Assembly (NCBI GenBank): GCA_020636955.1
Contig: JACJWY010000005.1
Coordinates: forward strand, 108,433 to 172,432
Origin: Thermoleophilales bacterium
GTDB taxonomy: Bacteria > Actinomycetota > Thermoleophilia > Solirubrobacterales > 70-9
Length of the DNA stretch: 64,000 nucleotides
Direction of reading: 5' to 3'
Position 1 is the stretch's first letter. Every line of letters starts with the position of its first letter. Positions 33,382 through 42,384 of the stretch are shown here, in pieces. Under the pieces are notes generated by a model. It was not told the origin of the DNA, did no database searches, and worked only from the letters and a program-made list of their open reading frames with translations. Position numbers and translations under genes: made by a program.

Positions 33382-34845
33382 TCAGCCTTCGCGGGCCCGC
33401 AGTTCGGCCCGGCGGATCTTGCCGGAAGTCGTCTTCGGCAGCTCGTCGATGAATTCGATCACCCGGGGGTACTTGTACGGGGCCGTCGACCGGCGGCAGT
33501 GCTCCTGGAGTTCGGCCACGAGATCCTCGCTCCCCTGGAATTCGGCTCCCTGTTCCCGCAGGACAATTACCGCCTTCACGATCGACCCCCGTTCCGGATC
33601 CGGGGCGGCAATCGCCGCGGCTTCCGCCACGGCCGGATGGCTGAGCAGGGCCGACTCGACCTCGACCGGGCCGATCCGGTAGCCGGACGAGGAAATCATG
33701 TCGTCGTTTCTGCCCTCGTGAAAGAGATATCCGTCCTCGTCCTCGGTGACCAGGTCGCCGGTCGGCCACCATTCACCTTCGAAGCGCCTTCCGTCCACAT
33801 AGCTGTGAAAGAAGGTGGGGGAGGTCTCAACCCGGATCTGCAGCTCGCCGGCGACCACCCGGGTTTCGATGCCGGGAAGGGGCCGGCCCATCGAGCCTTC
33901 CCTCCGCAAGACTGACTCGCCCGGGCGGAAGCCGGTTACCGCACCGGTTTCGGTCTGGCCGTAGCCATCGGCGATCTCGAGACCGGTCGCCGCCCGGAAG
34001 TCATCGATCACCTCCGGGTTCAACGCCTCGCCGGCCGAGACCATCCGCCGGAGCGAGGGAGTCGGTCCGAGCTCGGTACGCCGGGCGAGGATTCGATATT
34101 CGGTCGGCGCCTGACAAAGCACGTTGACCTGCTGCTGACGGACAATGTCCAGCCGGGTCTCCGGATCGAACCGGCCATCGACCAGCAGCGCCTTCGCTCC
34201 TCGAAGCCAGGGTGCGACGAACGAATTGCGGGATGATTTGGACCAGCCGGGAGCCGCCGTACACCAGCAAAGGTCGCCGGGCTCGGCCCCGAACCAGTGC
34301 TGGGCCTGTATCGACTGGCCCAGCAGGTACCGCTGGGAATGGACGATGCCCTTCGGTTTCCCGGTGGTGCCGGAGGTAAAGACGATCAGGGCCGGATCTT
34401 CGGCTTCGAGGTCCGCCACCTTTGCGGGGGTTGCCTGCGCGATGTCCTCGTCGAAGATCCGGTCGAGGTCATCCATGTCGAAGGCCGGAATTCCGTCCGG
34501 CAGGCTGGTCAGGTAGCTGGCCTCCCCGATCGCCAGGGACGGGTTGGTTGCTTCGGCCCGGTAGGCAAGGTCCTCCTTGCTGAGCTGCGGGTTCAGTGGC
34601 AGCGCAACGGCGCCCATGCGGAAACAGGCAAGCATCGAGATGACCCATTCGATCCGGCTTCCAATCAAAATCATCACGGCGTCACCGCGGCGGACTCCCC
34701 GGTCCAGCATCGCCCCGGAGAGGCCCAGGGAACGGGCAAAAAGGTGGGAAAAGCAGAAGATCTCCCGGTTGCCTTCGCCGTCGATCGCAACGACTGCCTC
34801 CTGCGAGAAGGGGAACTTCTGGATAACGTCGTCGATGAAGTTCAA
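33382..34845 (-). CDS. AMP-dependent acyl-CoA synthetase (medium-chain type)
   Basis: 487 residues. Adenylate-forming motifs: VFTSGTTGKPKGI (P-loop), GYGQTETG, the WWPTGD hinge region, SSSGYRIGPVEVE and the catalytic Lys in LPKTTSGKIRR. Together they resemble medium-chain/benzoate-type acyl-CoA synthetases, which make acyl-CoA from acid, ATP and CoA. It is convergent with the desaturase with no gap between stops. Confidence 0.9.
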   Translation of the reverse strand: MNFIDDVIQKFPFSQEAVVAIDGEGNREIFCFSHLFARSLGLSGAMLDRGVRRGDAVMILIGSRIEWVISMLACFRMGAVALPLNPQLSKEDLAYRAEATNPSLAIGEASYLTSLPDGIPAFDMDDLDRIFDEDIAQATPAKVADLEAEDPALIVFTSGTTGKPKGIVHSQRYLLGQSIQAQHWFGAEPGDLCWCTAAPGWSKSSRNSFVAPWLRGAKALLVDGRFDPETRLDIVRQQQVNVLCQAPTEYRILARRTELGPTPSLRRMVSAGEALNPEVIDDFRAATGLEIADGYGQTETGAVTGFRPGESVLRREGSMGRPLPGIETRVVAGELQIRVETSPTFFHSYVDGRRFEGEWWPTGDLVTEDEDGYLFHEGRNDDMISSSGYRIGPVEVESALLSHPAVAEAAAIAAPDPERGSIVKAVIVLREQGAEFQGSEDLVAELQEHCRRSTAPYKYPRVIEFIDELPKTTSGKIRRAELRAREG

Positions 34846-34911
34846 GGGCAGACGAGTCTAGCCGCCGGGTCCGCCGACCCGTGGTGAAAAAGCAGTGAAG
34901 GAAGGTCGGTG

Positions 34912-35148
34912 CTAGTTCTCGTACTTCTTGATGATGCGCAGGGTGCCCTCGGGAGCTGCCTGCTCGCAGAGGTAGCAGAGAACGCATTCGTCAAGTTGGC
35001 CCCGGACGATCTCGGTGCCGTCTTCGGTCGCCTTGAAGATGCCCACGGTGCAGACCTCCTCCAGCTTCTTCGCCAGCTCCGGGTCCGGGGTGGTTGGCTC
35101 GTCGAGCTCGATGTCGATGAAAACGCTGTTCAACGTTTCAGTGTTCAT
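34912..35148 (-). CDS. Small ferredoxin-like Fe-S protein
   Basis: 78 residues, acidic. Four Cys: C33 in EVCTVGIFKA and C55, C58, C61 in DECVLCYLCEQAAP. This is the single-cluster layout of FixX-like ferredoxins; the fourth position that follows CxxCxxC in 2x4Fe-4S ferredoxins is Ala here. Its start overlaps the sucD stop by ATGA, so it is made with succinyl-CoA ligase. An electron-carrier role is inferred; the redox partner is unknown. Confidence 0.75.
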   Translation of the reverse strand: MNTETLNSVFIDIELDEPTTPDPELAKKLEEVCTVGIFKATEDGTEIVRGQLDECVLCYLCEQAAPEGTLRIIKKYEN

Positions 35149-36056
35149 GCTCCGATCCTTTCCTTGACGGCGTCAGGGATCTCGTCGATTCGCTCGACCA
35201 CCGTGATCCCGGCGGATTCGAGACGCTTGATCTTCTCGGTCGCCGAGTCTTCCTTGCCTTCGACGATGGTTCCGGCATGTCCGAAGGTCATACCCTTCAT
35301 TGACTCGTCGTCCATGAAGCGGCCGGCCATGAAGGCGACGATCGGCATCGTCGATCCGGCCTCCTCGCGCCACTCGACAAGCTCGGCTTCCATGCGGCCG
35401 CCGGGCTCGGTGTAGATGACGATGGCCTCAGTCTGGGGGTCCTCCTCGAAGAGTGGCATCAGGTCGGCGTAGGTGGAGCCGATGATCGCGTCGCCGCCGA
35501 TCGAGACGGCCGTCGAGACGCCGAGGCCGGCAGCGGTGAGGGTGGAGGAGATCTCGGTGGTCATGCCGCCGGAGCGGGACATGACGCCGACGGATCCGGC
35601 GACGTAGGCCTTGGCCGCGTCCTTGGCCGGGCCGCCGATGCCGCCCATCTTGGCGACGCCGGGGGCGATCAGGCCGAGGCAGTTGGGGCCGATGATGCGA
35701 GCACCGCGCTCGTCGGCCAGCTCGACCATCTCGGCGACGTCGCGGCGCGGGATCCGCTCGGTGACCACGACGATCAGCTTGATCCCGTTCTCGATCGCCT
35801 CGAACACGGCGTCCTTGGTAAAGGCGGGGGGGACGGTCGCCACTGCTCCGTCGATCGGCTTGCCGTGGTGCTCGACGGCCTGCTCGACGGTGTCGAAGAC
35901 GGGAACCCCGTGGACCTCGCGGCCCTTGCGGCCGGGGGTGACGCCGCCCACGATGCTGGAGCCGAAGTCGAGGCACTCGCGGGTCAGGTTGACCGCCTCG
36001 CGGCCCGTAATGCCCTGGACGATGAAGGTGAAGTCCTCGTTCAGCAGGATGGACAT
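35145..36056 (-). CDS. sucD: Succinate-CoA ligase (ADP-forming) alpha subunit
   Basis: 303 residues from ATG at 36056 (MSILLNEDFTFIVQGITGRE). CoA-binding Rossmann domain TPGRKGREVHGVPVF, and the phosphohistidine site in the C-terminal domain MTFGHAGTIV. It converts succinyl-CoA to succinate with ATP formation, together with SucC. It overlaps the sucC stop (TGATG). Third codon positions are almost all G or C, as in pckG and the acyl-CoA dehydrogenase, suggesting high expression. Confidence 0.94.
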   Translation of the reverse strand: MSILLNEDFTFIVQGITGREAVNLTRECLDFGSSIVGGVTPGRKGREVHGVPVFDTVEQAVEHHGKPIDGAVATVPPAFTKDAVFEAIENGIKLIVVVTERIPRRDVAEMVELADERGARIIGPNCLGLIAPGVAKMGGIGGPAKDAAKAYVAGSVGVMSRSGGMTTEISSTLTAAGLGVSTAVSIGGDAIIGSTYADLMPLFEEDPQTEAIVIYTEPGGRMEAELVEWREEAGSTMPIVAFMAGRFMDDESMKGMTFGHAGTIVEGKEDSATEKIKRLESAGITVVERIDEIPDAVKERIGA

Positions 36057-37272
36057 CAGGCGCCGCCTCCCTGGATCTTGGCGACCGCCGTTCCCGCCGC
36101 GTCCCACATCGAGACGGAGCGGTCGGCGTACTCGACGCCGTACTTGTCGAGGATCTTGTAGCCCTCGTCCTCCCAGGCGCCCGGGATGCGGAAGATCGCA
36201 ATGGTTTCACCCGGATCCTTACCGAGCTCGAGGCAGGCCTTGATGACGCCGCGGGCGACGATGTCGACCCGGGTGTTGGAGACGATCGACATCATCACGG
36301 CGATCTTCTCGACGCCGTCCTTCTGCAGGATCTCCTTGGCGAGGCCGCACGACTTCGACACCGAGGGGTTGCCGCCGATCTCGGCGTAGTTGGCGGGCTT
36401 GCCGCCCTGGTTGCGAACCGCGTCGGTGAGGGTGAGCGACCCTCCGCCGGCGCCGATCACGAGCCCGATGTTGCCGGTGAAGCCGTGGTCTTTGCCCTGG
36501 ATGACGCCGCGATGGTCGGCCGCGTCGATCGCCTTGACGTTGCGCTCGAAGTCGCTCGGCTCGTACATCTCGCGCGGCTCGGAGAGGTCGACGCCGAGCT
36601 CGGTCAGGACCTTCTTGTGGCGGCCGACGGCCTCGTCCTCCATCTCCATGTGCGCGTCGAGCGCGACGAAGGAGCCGTCGGAGAGCTTGGCGAGAGGGTT
36701 GATCTCGGCGAGGGTCATGTCGTAGTCGCGGAAACAGGCGGGCCAGCTTGGCGAGGATCGGGGTGGCCCGATTCAGCTGGCTGCCGGTCACGCCGGTAGC
36801 CGCGATGACCTGTTTGGCCTGGAAGTCAGCGATCGGGTGGAGGTTCGAGAGGTGGCCGCGGCCGACGTGCTCGGGGTGCTCCTCGGCGACCTGCTCGATG
36901 TCGATACCGCCCATGTCGCTGAAGAGCATCATCGGGCGCCGAGCGCGGCCGTCCCAGAGGACCGCCGCGTAGTACTCGTGCTCGACCTCGGCCTTGGGGT
37001 CGACGAGGACGCCGACCGGCATGTGGTTGCTGATCTCGAGCTCGAGGATCTCGAGTGCGTGCGCGGCGGCTTCCGCGGGCGTGTCGGCGAACTTGACGCC
37101 ACCTGCCTTCATGCGGCCGCCGACGAGCACCTGCGACTTGACGACGACCGGGCCGCCGATTTCCTCAGCGATCTTTCGTGCCTCTTTCGGGGTCTGGCAG
37201 AAGCCGTACTTTGGTGACCGGGATCCCGGCCAGCTCGACGATCTTTCTTGCCTCGTATTCGTAGAAGATCAT
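36056..37272 (-). pseudogene. sucC: Succinate-CoA ligase beta subunit, two +1 frameshifts
   Basis: The protein can be followed from ATG at 37272 (MIFYEYEARKIVELAGIPVT) through three frames to the stop at 36056 (IQGGGA). A first extra base lies in the TTT run at 37210-37212, after which EEIGGPVVVKSQVLVGGRMK continues in another frame. A second extra base lies in the AAA run at 36732-36734, after which MTLAEINPLAKLSDG continues. All domains are there: ATP-grasp region, GNIGLVIGAGGGSL and GGKPANYAEIGG. As SucCD is normally needed in the TCA cycle, sequence error is as likely as real loss. Confidence 0.88.
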
Positions 37273-37349
37273 TGCGCCGAAAATCTATTCCAGAACCGGC
37301 AAACCGGTTATTCCGATTGAGTCGCTAGGAATCAAACGGTGCCGGTAGT

Positions 37350-37657
37350 GTGTGTCTGCGGCATCGGCTTCCTCTCATCCTGATGGTCCCGGTTCTGGCC
37401 GGGGCGGTGGTTTCCGGGCTGTGGGTCCGGTGACGTTATCGACGATCAGAAGACCGAAATCGCGGTCCGCTTCGACGTCCAGGACGCGACCGGTGCCGGT
37501 CTCCTCGGTTACCTGCCCGTCCGATGTGCCCGTTTCGGTCGGCACCCGCTTTACCTGTCATGTGGTGGCGGCCTCCGGCGACGATGCGGTCGCAGAGCTC
37601 GAGATCACCACTGACAACGGCGATCTGCGCATGCTGAGCCTCAAGTCCGTCAATTAG
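37350..37657 (+). pseudogene. Lipoprotein with DUF4333-like domain, two +1 frameshifts
   Basis: Read across frames, the product is a signal (LPLILMVPVLAGAVVSG) with a lipobox Cys after one extra G at 37416-37418, then DVIDDQKTEIAVRFDVQDAT, a second +1 shift near 37491-37501, and VSSVTCPSDVPVSVGTRFTC followed by ELEITTDNGDL. The CP...G..F.C pattern is that of actinobacterial DUF4333 lipoproteins. Only the last part forms a continuous frame. The defect is of the same kind as in sucC next to it. Confidence 0.65.
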
Positions 37658-37795
37658 CCCGCCTCCGTAGTAATCCGCAGGACTGTGCGGGTCAGAGAGC
37701 AAGCCGCCCTGATCTCCGTCACAATCCGTGAATCGGCCAAAAGCCGCGCCGTTCCCCTCTCGGCGGCGCGTGGACCAAGGAGTTGAAAACCGCCA

Positions 37796-39610
37796 GTGAG
37801 TGAGACGACCCAGGTGACCGCCCCGACCAAGAACGCCAGGCTGCTTGCCTGGGTGGACGAGATCGCCGAGCTGACCCAGCCCGATCAGGTCCACTGGTGT
37901 GACGGATCCGCCGAGGAATACAACGCCCTCGCCGAAGGTCTGGTCGATGCCGGGACCTTCCGCAAGCTCTCCGACGCCAAGCGCCCCAACTCCTACCTCG
38001 CCTGGTCGGACCCGAGCGACGTCGCCCGCGTCGAGGACCGGACCTTCATCTGCAGCGAGGAGGAGGCCGACGCCGGCCCGACCAACAACTGGCGTGCTCC
38101 GGCGGAGATGCGGGACACGCTCGCCAAGCTCTACGACGGCTGCATGGCCGGCCGCACCATGTACGTGGTTCCGTTCTCGATGGGCCCGCTCGGCTCCGAC
38201 AAGTCGCACATCGGCGTCCAGCTCACCGACTCGCCCTACGTCGTCGTCTCGATGCGGATCATGACCCGGATGGGCCAGCGCGCCCTCGACGTCCTCGGTG
38301 CCGAGGGCGAGTTCGTGCCCTGCGTGCACTCGGTCGGCCATCCGCTCGCCGAGGGCGAGGAGGACTCGACCTGGCCGACCAACGCGGAGACGAAGTACAT
38401 CTGTCACTTCCCCGAGACCCGCGAGATCTGGTCGTTCGGCTCCGGGTACGGCGGCAATGCGCTGCTCGGCAAGAAGTGCTTTGCGCTGCGCATCGCCTCG
38501 GCCATGGCCCGCGACGAGGGCTGGATGGCCGAGCACATGCTCATCCTCAAGCTCACCTCGCCCCAGGGTGAGGTCAAGTACGTGACCGGCGCCTTCCCGT
38601 CGGCGTGCGGCAAGACCAACCTCGCGATGCTGATCCCCACGCTCGAGGGCTGGACCGTCGAGACCGTCGGCGATGACATCGCCTGGATGAAGTTCGGCGA
38701 CGACGGCCGGCTGTACGCGATCAACCCGGAGGCAGGGTTCTTCGGCGTCGCGCCCGGCACCGGGGCGGACACGAACCCCAACGCGATCGCAGCGATCGAG
38801 AAGAACACGATCTTCACCAACACGGCGCTGACCGATGACGGTGACATCTGGTGGGAGGGCATGACCGACGAGCCGCCGGCGCACGCGATCGACTGGCACG
38901 GCAACGATTGGACGCCGGACTCCGACGAGCCCGCCGCTCATCCGAACGCCCGTTTCACGGTGCCCGCCGACCAGTCGCCCTCGATCGCCGACGAGTGGGA
39001 GGACCCGGTCGGCGTTCCGATCGACGCGTTCCTCTTCGGCGGCCGCCGCGCGACCGTCGTCCCGCTGGTTCGCGAGTCGTTCGACTGGGAGCACGGCGTC
39101 TTCATGGGGGCGACGATGTCCTCGGAGATGACCGCCGCCGCGTTCGGCACGGTCGGCCAACTCCGCTTCGACCCCTTCGCGATGCTCCCGTTCTGCGGCT
39201 ACGACATGGCCCGGTACTTCCAGCACTGGCTCGACATCGGCGCCAAGGCCGACCCCGAGAAGCTGCCCAGGATCTTCTACGTGAACTGGTTCCGCAAGGA
39301 TGACGACGGCAAGTTCATCTGGCCCGGCTTCGGCGACAACAGCCGCGTGCTCGAATGGGTCTTTGGCCGTTGCGACGACGAGGGTGAGACGGTCGAGACT
39401 TCACTCGGCCTGCTGCCCAGGGTCGAGGATCTCGATCTCGATGGAGTCGACGTGACCCCCGAGCAGATGGACGAACTGCTCACCGTCGACGATGAAGCCG
39501 TGATCGCACAGTTGCCGCAGATCGAAGAGCATCTGGACAAGTTCGGCGACTCGCTTCCGGACGAGATCAGGAACCAGTTCGAGGCTCTCAAGGCCCGTCT
39601 CGGGGCCTGA
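37796..39610 (+). CDS. pckG: Phosphoenolpyruvate carboxykinase (GTP)
   Basis: 604 residues from GTG at 37796. The GTP-type PEPCK motifs are present: the reactive-loop Cys in the P-loop FPSACGKTNLAM, YGGNALLGKKCFALRIAS, DDIAWMKF (metal), and RYFQHWLDIG and NWFRKDDDGKFIWPGFGDN near the C-terminus. It interconverts oxaloacetate and PEP, linking the TCA cycle (sucCD next to it) to gluconeogenesis. AAGGAG is 13 bp upstream, a bit far, so the exact start is not certain. Confidence 0.96.
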   Translation: MSETTQVTAPTKNARLLAWVDEIAELTQPDQVHWCDGSAEEYNALAEGLVDAGTFRKLSDAKRPNSYLAWSDPSDVARVEDRTFICSEEEADAGPTNNWRAPAEMRDTLAKLYDGCMAGRTMYVVPFSMGPLGSDKSHIGVQLTDSPYVVVSMRIMTRMGQRALDVLGAEGEFVPCVHSVGHPLAEGEEDSTWPTNAETKYICHFPETREIWSFGSGYGGNALLGKKCFALRIASAMARDEGWMAEHMLILKLTSPQGEVKYVTGAFPSACGKTNLAMLIPTLEGWTVETVGDDIAWMKFGDDGRLYAINPEAGFFGVAPGTGADTNPNAIAAIEKNTIFTNTALTDDGDIWWEGMTDEPPAHAIDWHGNDWTPDSDEPAAHPNARFTVPADQSPSIADEWEDPVGVPIDAFLFGGRRATVVPLVRESFDWEHGVFMGATMSSEMTAAAFGTVGQLRFDPFAMLPFCGYDMARYFQHWLDIGAKADPEKLPRIFYVNWFRKDDDGKFIWPGFGDNSRVLEWVFGRCDDEGETVETSLGLLPRVEDLDLDGVDVTPEQMDELLTVDDEAVIAQLPQIEEHLDKFGDSLPDEIRNQFEALKARLGA

Positions 39611-39622
39611 CGGCCCGGGGCC

Positions 39623-40290
39623 GTGGGCCTGCTCGGGGTTATTGGCGGCAGCGGCCTTTACGGCCTGAGTGCCGCCGGCGAAGAGAAGACCGGTTCGACC
39701 CCATGGGGCCCGCCATCGGAATTCCCGGTCGTATATGAGGTCGGTCATGGCGTCGCGTTCATCGCGCGTCACGGCACCGATCATTCGATTGCGCCACATC
39801 AGGTCAACTACAGGGCGAACGTCCACGCCCTGCGGGAAGCAGGCTGCGACCGGATCCTCGCCGTCTCCAGCGTCGGCGGCATCGCTCCGGCCTGTCAGCC
39901 AGGCCGGCTGGTCGTGCCCGACCAGTTGATCGATTACACCTGGGGGCGGGAAATGGCCTTCCGGAAAGCGGGCGAACAGGTCCGTCACCTGGACTTCACC
40001 GATCCTTACTCGCCCGACTGGCGCGAAAAAGTGACCGAGGCGCTGGCCGGACTGGATCTTGACTTCATAGATGGCGGAAAGGTCACCGAGGGCGGGCGAG
40101 GCTCGCGGCTGACTGGATGATTTCGTCGGCATGACCGGGATGGCGGAACCTATGCGGCCACCCAGGGTCCTCGATTCGAGACCGCGGCCGAGATCAGGCG
40201 CCTCGCGGCTGACGGCTGCCATGTCGTCGGCATGACCGGGATGCCGGAAGCAATCCTCGCCCGCGAGGCCGGGACGGACGCACGCGCGGC
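39623..40290 (+). pseudogene. mtnP: S-methyl-5'-thioadenosine phosphorylase-like gene, interrupted and truncated
   Basis: From GTG at 39623 the start LLGVIGGSGLYGL, FIARHGTDHSIAPHQVNYRA and ILAVSSVGGI are typical of MTA/purine nucleoside phosphorylases. After DLDFIDGG a 69-bp in-frame segment brings a TGA at 40118-40120. It is flanked by the 10-bp direct repeat GATGGCGGAA (40070-40079, 40139-40148) and resembles DNA 90 bp downstream (about 40200-40250). The frame then resumes as TYAATQGPRFETAAEIRRLA and GMTGMPEAILAREAG, but the last third of the enzyme is missing; repeat locus B follows instead. Confidence 0.85.
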
Positions 40291-40335
40291 ATTCGCCGCG
40301 TCTGCCCTGGAGCGTCCCGGACGACGCTCACCCGG

Positions 40336-40418
40336 CCCCACGGCTACCCCAACCCGGCCCCGTGACACCAACCCGTACCCGGGAACCAGGCCCAACCGGG
40401 CTCAGTGACACCAACCCG
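40336..40418. repeat. Dispersed repeat locus B, inverted copy of the A/C unit plus a 14-bp direct repeat
   Basis: CCCCACGGCTAC, CCAACCCGGCCCCG at 40336-40366 is the reverse complement of the left part of locus C (about 55405-55441) with a few differences. The 14-bp word GTGACACCAACCCG occurs at 40362-40375 and again at 40405-40418. It begins where homology to mtnP ends. Confidence 0.72.
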
Positions 40419-40427
40419 ACTCCAGGA

Positions 40428-40478
40428 CGTCGAGATCCCTGTTTGTGCCGGTATGTGGCACAAACAGGGATCTCGACG
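40428..40478. repeat. 22-bp perfect inverted repeat (repeat locus B)
   Basis: The arm 40428-40449 (begins CGTCGAGATCCCTG) is exactly complementary to 40457-40478, with the 7-nt spacer GGTATGT. No T-run follows, so it is not a standard terminator. Confidence 0.88.
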
Positions 40479-40522
40479 ACCTTGCCACGACCCGGAACCG
40501 CAACCCCAGCTTGATTCAGAAA

Positions 40523-40576
40523 CGACGGTGCCGCAGGTTTACCCCCCAGATCGGGGGAAAACCTGCGGCACCGTCG
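40523..40576. repeat. 18-bp perfect inverted repeat with GC-rich inner stem (repeat locus B)
   Basis: The arm 40523-40540 (CGACGGTGCCGCAGGTTT) is exactly complementary to 40559-40576. The spacer itself pairs (CCCCC at 40543-40547 with GGGGG at 40553-40557), giving a nested stem. The arm matches the hairpin at 20033-20077 in locus A. Confidence 0.88.
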
Positions 40577-40953
40577 ACGTGGACCAAGAAAGTCGTGGTT
40601 CGGGATCCGTCTCGTAGATCTGGAGACCTTGCGGGTGGACCCGGAGTCCTGCTGATGAACCCGGAGGGTCTGCCAGAGGACCCGGGGAGCCTGCCGGAGA
40701 ACCCGGAGGGCCTTGAGGTCCGGCGTGGGTGTGTGCGCGAAAAACCTTCGGAATGGGGAGCGAAGCGACGGTTTTTCGCGTACATACCCACACCGGGCCC
40801 ATCGCCAAGTCCCACCGCACCCATCGACAACGTTTCGCCAGGTCCATCGACCAGGTCGGGCCGACCGTTCGACTTCGTGCCGGATCTAAGGCCTGATCAC
40901 AGCCCCCTTTCCCGGGGATCGGAAGTACATGTCGGCAGGAGTAGGATCGGCTC
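40577..40953. other. Gene-free stretch upstream of trpB2
   Basis: About 375 bp with no credible gene. It is rich in CCCGGAG/CCGGAGG-type direct repeats (GGACCCGGAGTCC, GAACCCGGAGGG, GGACCCGGGGAG, GAACCCGGAGGG at 40636-40712) and has an imperfect inverted pair around GGTGTGTGCGCGAAAAACC and GGTTTTTCGCGTACATACC (about 40726-40790). It probably contains the trpB2 promoter near its right end. Confidence 0.5.
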
Positions 40954-42315
40954 ATGAGCGAGGAGAAGAAGTACCTGCTACCCGAGTCCGCGATCCCCAC
41001 CAACTGGGTGAACATCATGGCCGACGCACCCGGGGAGCCCTTGCCGCCACTCAGCCCCGCGACCGGCCAGCCAGCCGGGCCCGATGACCTTTCCGCGATC
41101 TTCCCGATGAATCTGATCGAGCAGGAAATGTCTCCGGAACCGGTGATCGAGATACCGGAGGAGGTGCGTGAGACCTACCGGCTCTGGCGGCCGACCCCGC
41201 TGATCCGGGCGACCCGGCTGGAAAAGGCTCTAGGTACGCCGGCCCATATCTACTACAAGTACGAGGGGGTTTCGCCGGCCGGCTCGCACAAGCTGAACTC
41301 GGCCGTGGCGCAGGCCTATTACAACCGGGAGGCCGGAACCCGGAAACTGGTCACCGAGACCGGGGCGGGGCAGTGGGGGTCGGCCCTTTCGCTGGCCTGC
41401 CAGTGGTTCGGCATCGAATGCGAGGTCTTCATGGTCGGTGTCTCATATGACCAGAAGCCGTACCGGCGGGCGATGATCGAGACCTGGGGTGCCAGCGTCC
41501 ACCGCAGCCCCTCCGATCTGACCGAAGCCGGGCGTTCCCAGGCGGCGCACCAGAGCGGCAGCCTCGGGATCGCGATCTCCGAAGCGGTGGAGGTAGCGGC
41601 TGGCACCGAAGACGCAAACTACGCGCTCGGATCGGTGCTCAATCACGTTTGCCTGCACCAGACCGTGATCGGCCAGGAAGCGATTGCCGCGATGGAAATG
41701 GCTGGCGAATACCCGGATGTGGTGGTCGGCTGTGTCGGTGGTGGTTCCAACTTTGCCGGCCTGATCAACCCGTTCTTGCGCGAGAACATCCGCGGCGGCA
41801 GAAAGACCCGTTTCCTCGGAGCGGAACCGGCAGCCTGCCCGACCCTGACCCGGGGCAAGTTCGCCTACGACTTCGGAGACACGGTCGGGATGACCCCGCT
41901 GATGCCGATGTACACCCTCGGTCACGACTTCGTTCCGGCCCCGGTCCACGCCGGTGGTCTCAGATACCACGGTGACGCCCCCAGCCTCTGTGCCTTCGTT
42001 CACGAGGGAATGGTCGAGGCGACCGCCATCCCCCAGGGAGCCGCCTTCGAGGCGGCGCTGCTGTTCGCCAGGACGGAAGGAATCATTCCCGGGCCCGAGC
42101 CCGCTCACGCAATCCGCGCGGTGATCGAGGAGGCCGAGGCTGCCAAGCAGGCCGGTGAAGAGCGGGTGATTCTCCTGGGCCTGTCCGGTCACGGTCATTT
42201 CGACATGTCCGCCTACCAGGCCTACCTGGCCGGAGAGTTGACCGATCTCGAGCTCTCGCAGGAGGAACTCGACGAAGCGATCGCACGGTTGCCTGAGGCA
42301 CCGGCGATCGCCTGA
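40954..42315 (+). CDS. trpB: TrpB-like pyridoxal-phosphate-dependent enzyme (TrpB2 class)
   Basis: 453 residues. The N-terminal extension and the segment RPTPLIRATRLEKALG are typical of the TrpB2 class, which often lacks a TrpA partner. The PLP Lys is in AGSHKLNSA, the phosphate loop is CVGGGSNF, and TETGAGQWGSAL is present. It makes tryptophan from indole and serine, or uses phosphoserine-type substrates. No trpA is next to it, so it probably acts alone as indole salvage. Confidence 0.92.
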   Translation: MSEEKKYLLPESAIPTNWVNIMADAPGEPLPPLSPATGQPAGPDDLSAIFPMNLIEQEMSPEPVIEIPEEVRETYRLWRPTPLIRATRLEKALGTPAHIYYKYEGVSPAGSHKLNSAVAQAYYNREAGTRKLVTETGAGQWGSALSLACQWFGIECEVFMVGVSYDQKPYRRAMIETWGASVHRSPSDLTEAGRSQAAHQSGSLGIAISEAVEVAAGTEDANYALGSVLNHVCLHQTVIGQEAIAAMEMAGEYPDVVVGCVGGGSNFAGLINPFLRENIRGGRKTRFLGAEPAACPTLTRGKFAYDFGDTVGMTPLMPMYTLGHDFVPAPVHAGGLRYHGDAPSLCAFVHEGMVEATAIPQGAAFEAALLFARTEGIIPGPEPAHAIRAVIEEAEAAKQAGEERVILLGLSGHGHFDMSAYQAYLAGELTDLELSQEELDEAIARLPEAPAIA

Positions 42316-42384
42316 ACCGGTCCGCCCGGGGTTTTTGCCACCCTGGCCGCACCCCTGCCGCCAAAAGGTTGTTAACTACCCCGG

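Noticed and set aside
40336..40420. Insertion sequence end next to truncated mtnP
   Set aside because: No transposase frame, no matching far end and no target duplication around the repeat itself; kept as a dispersed repeat.
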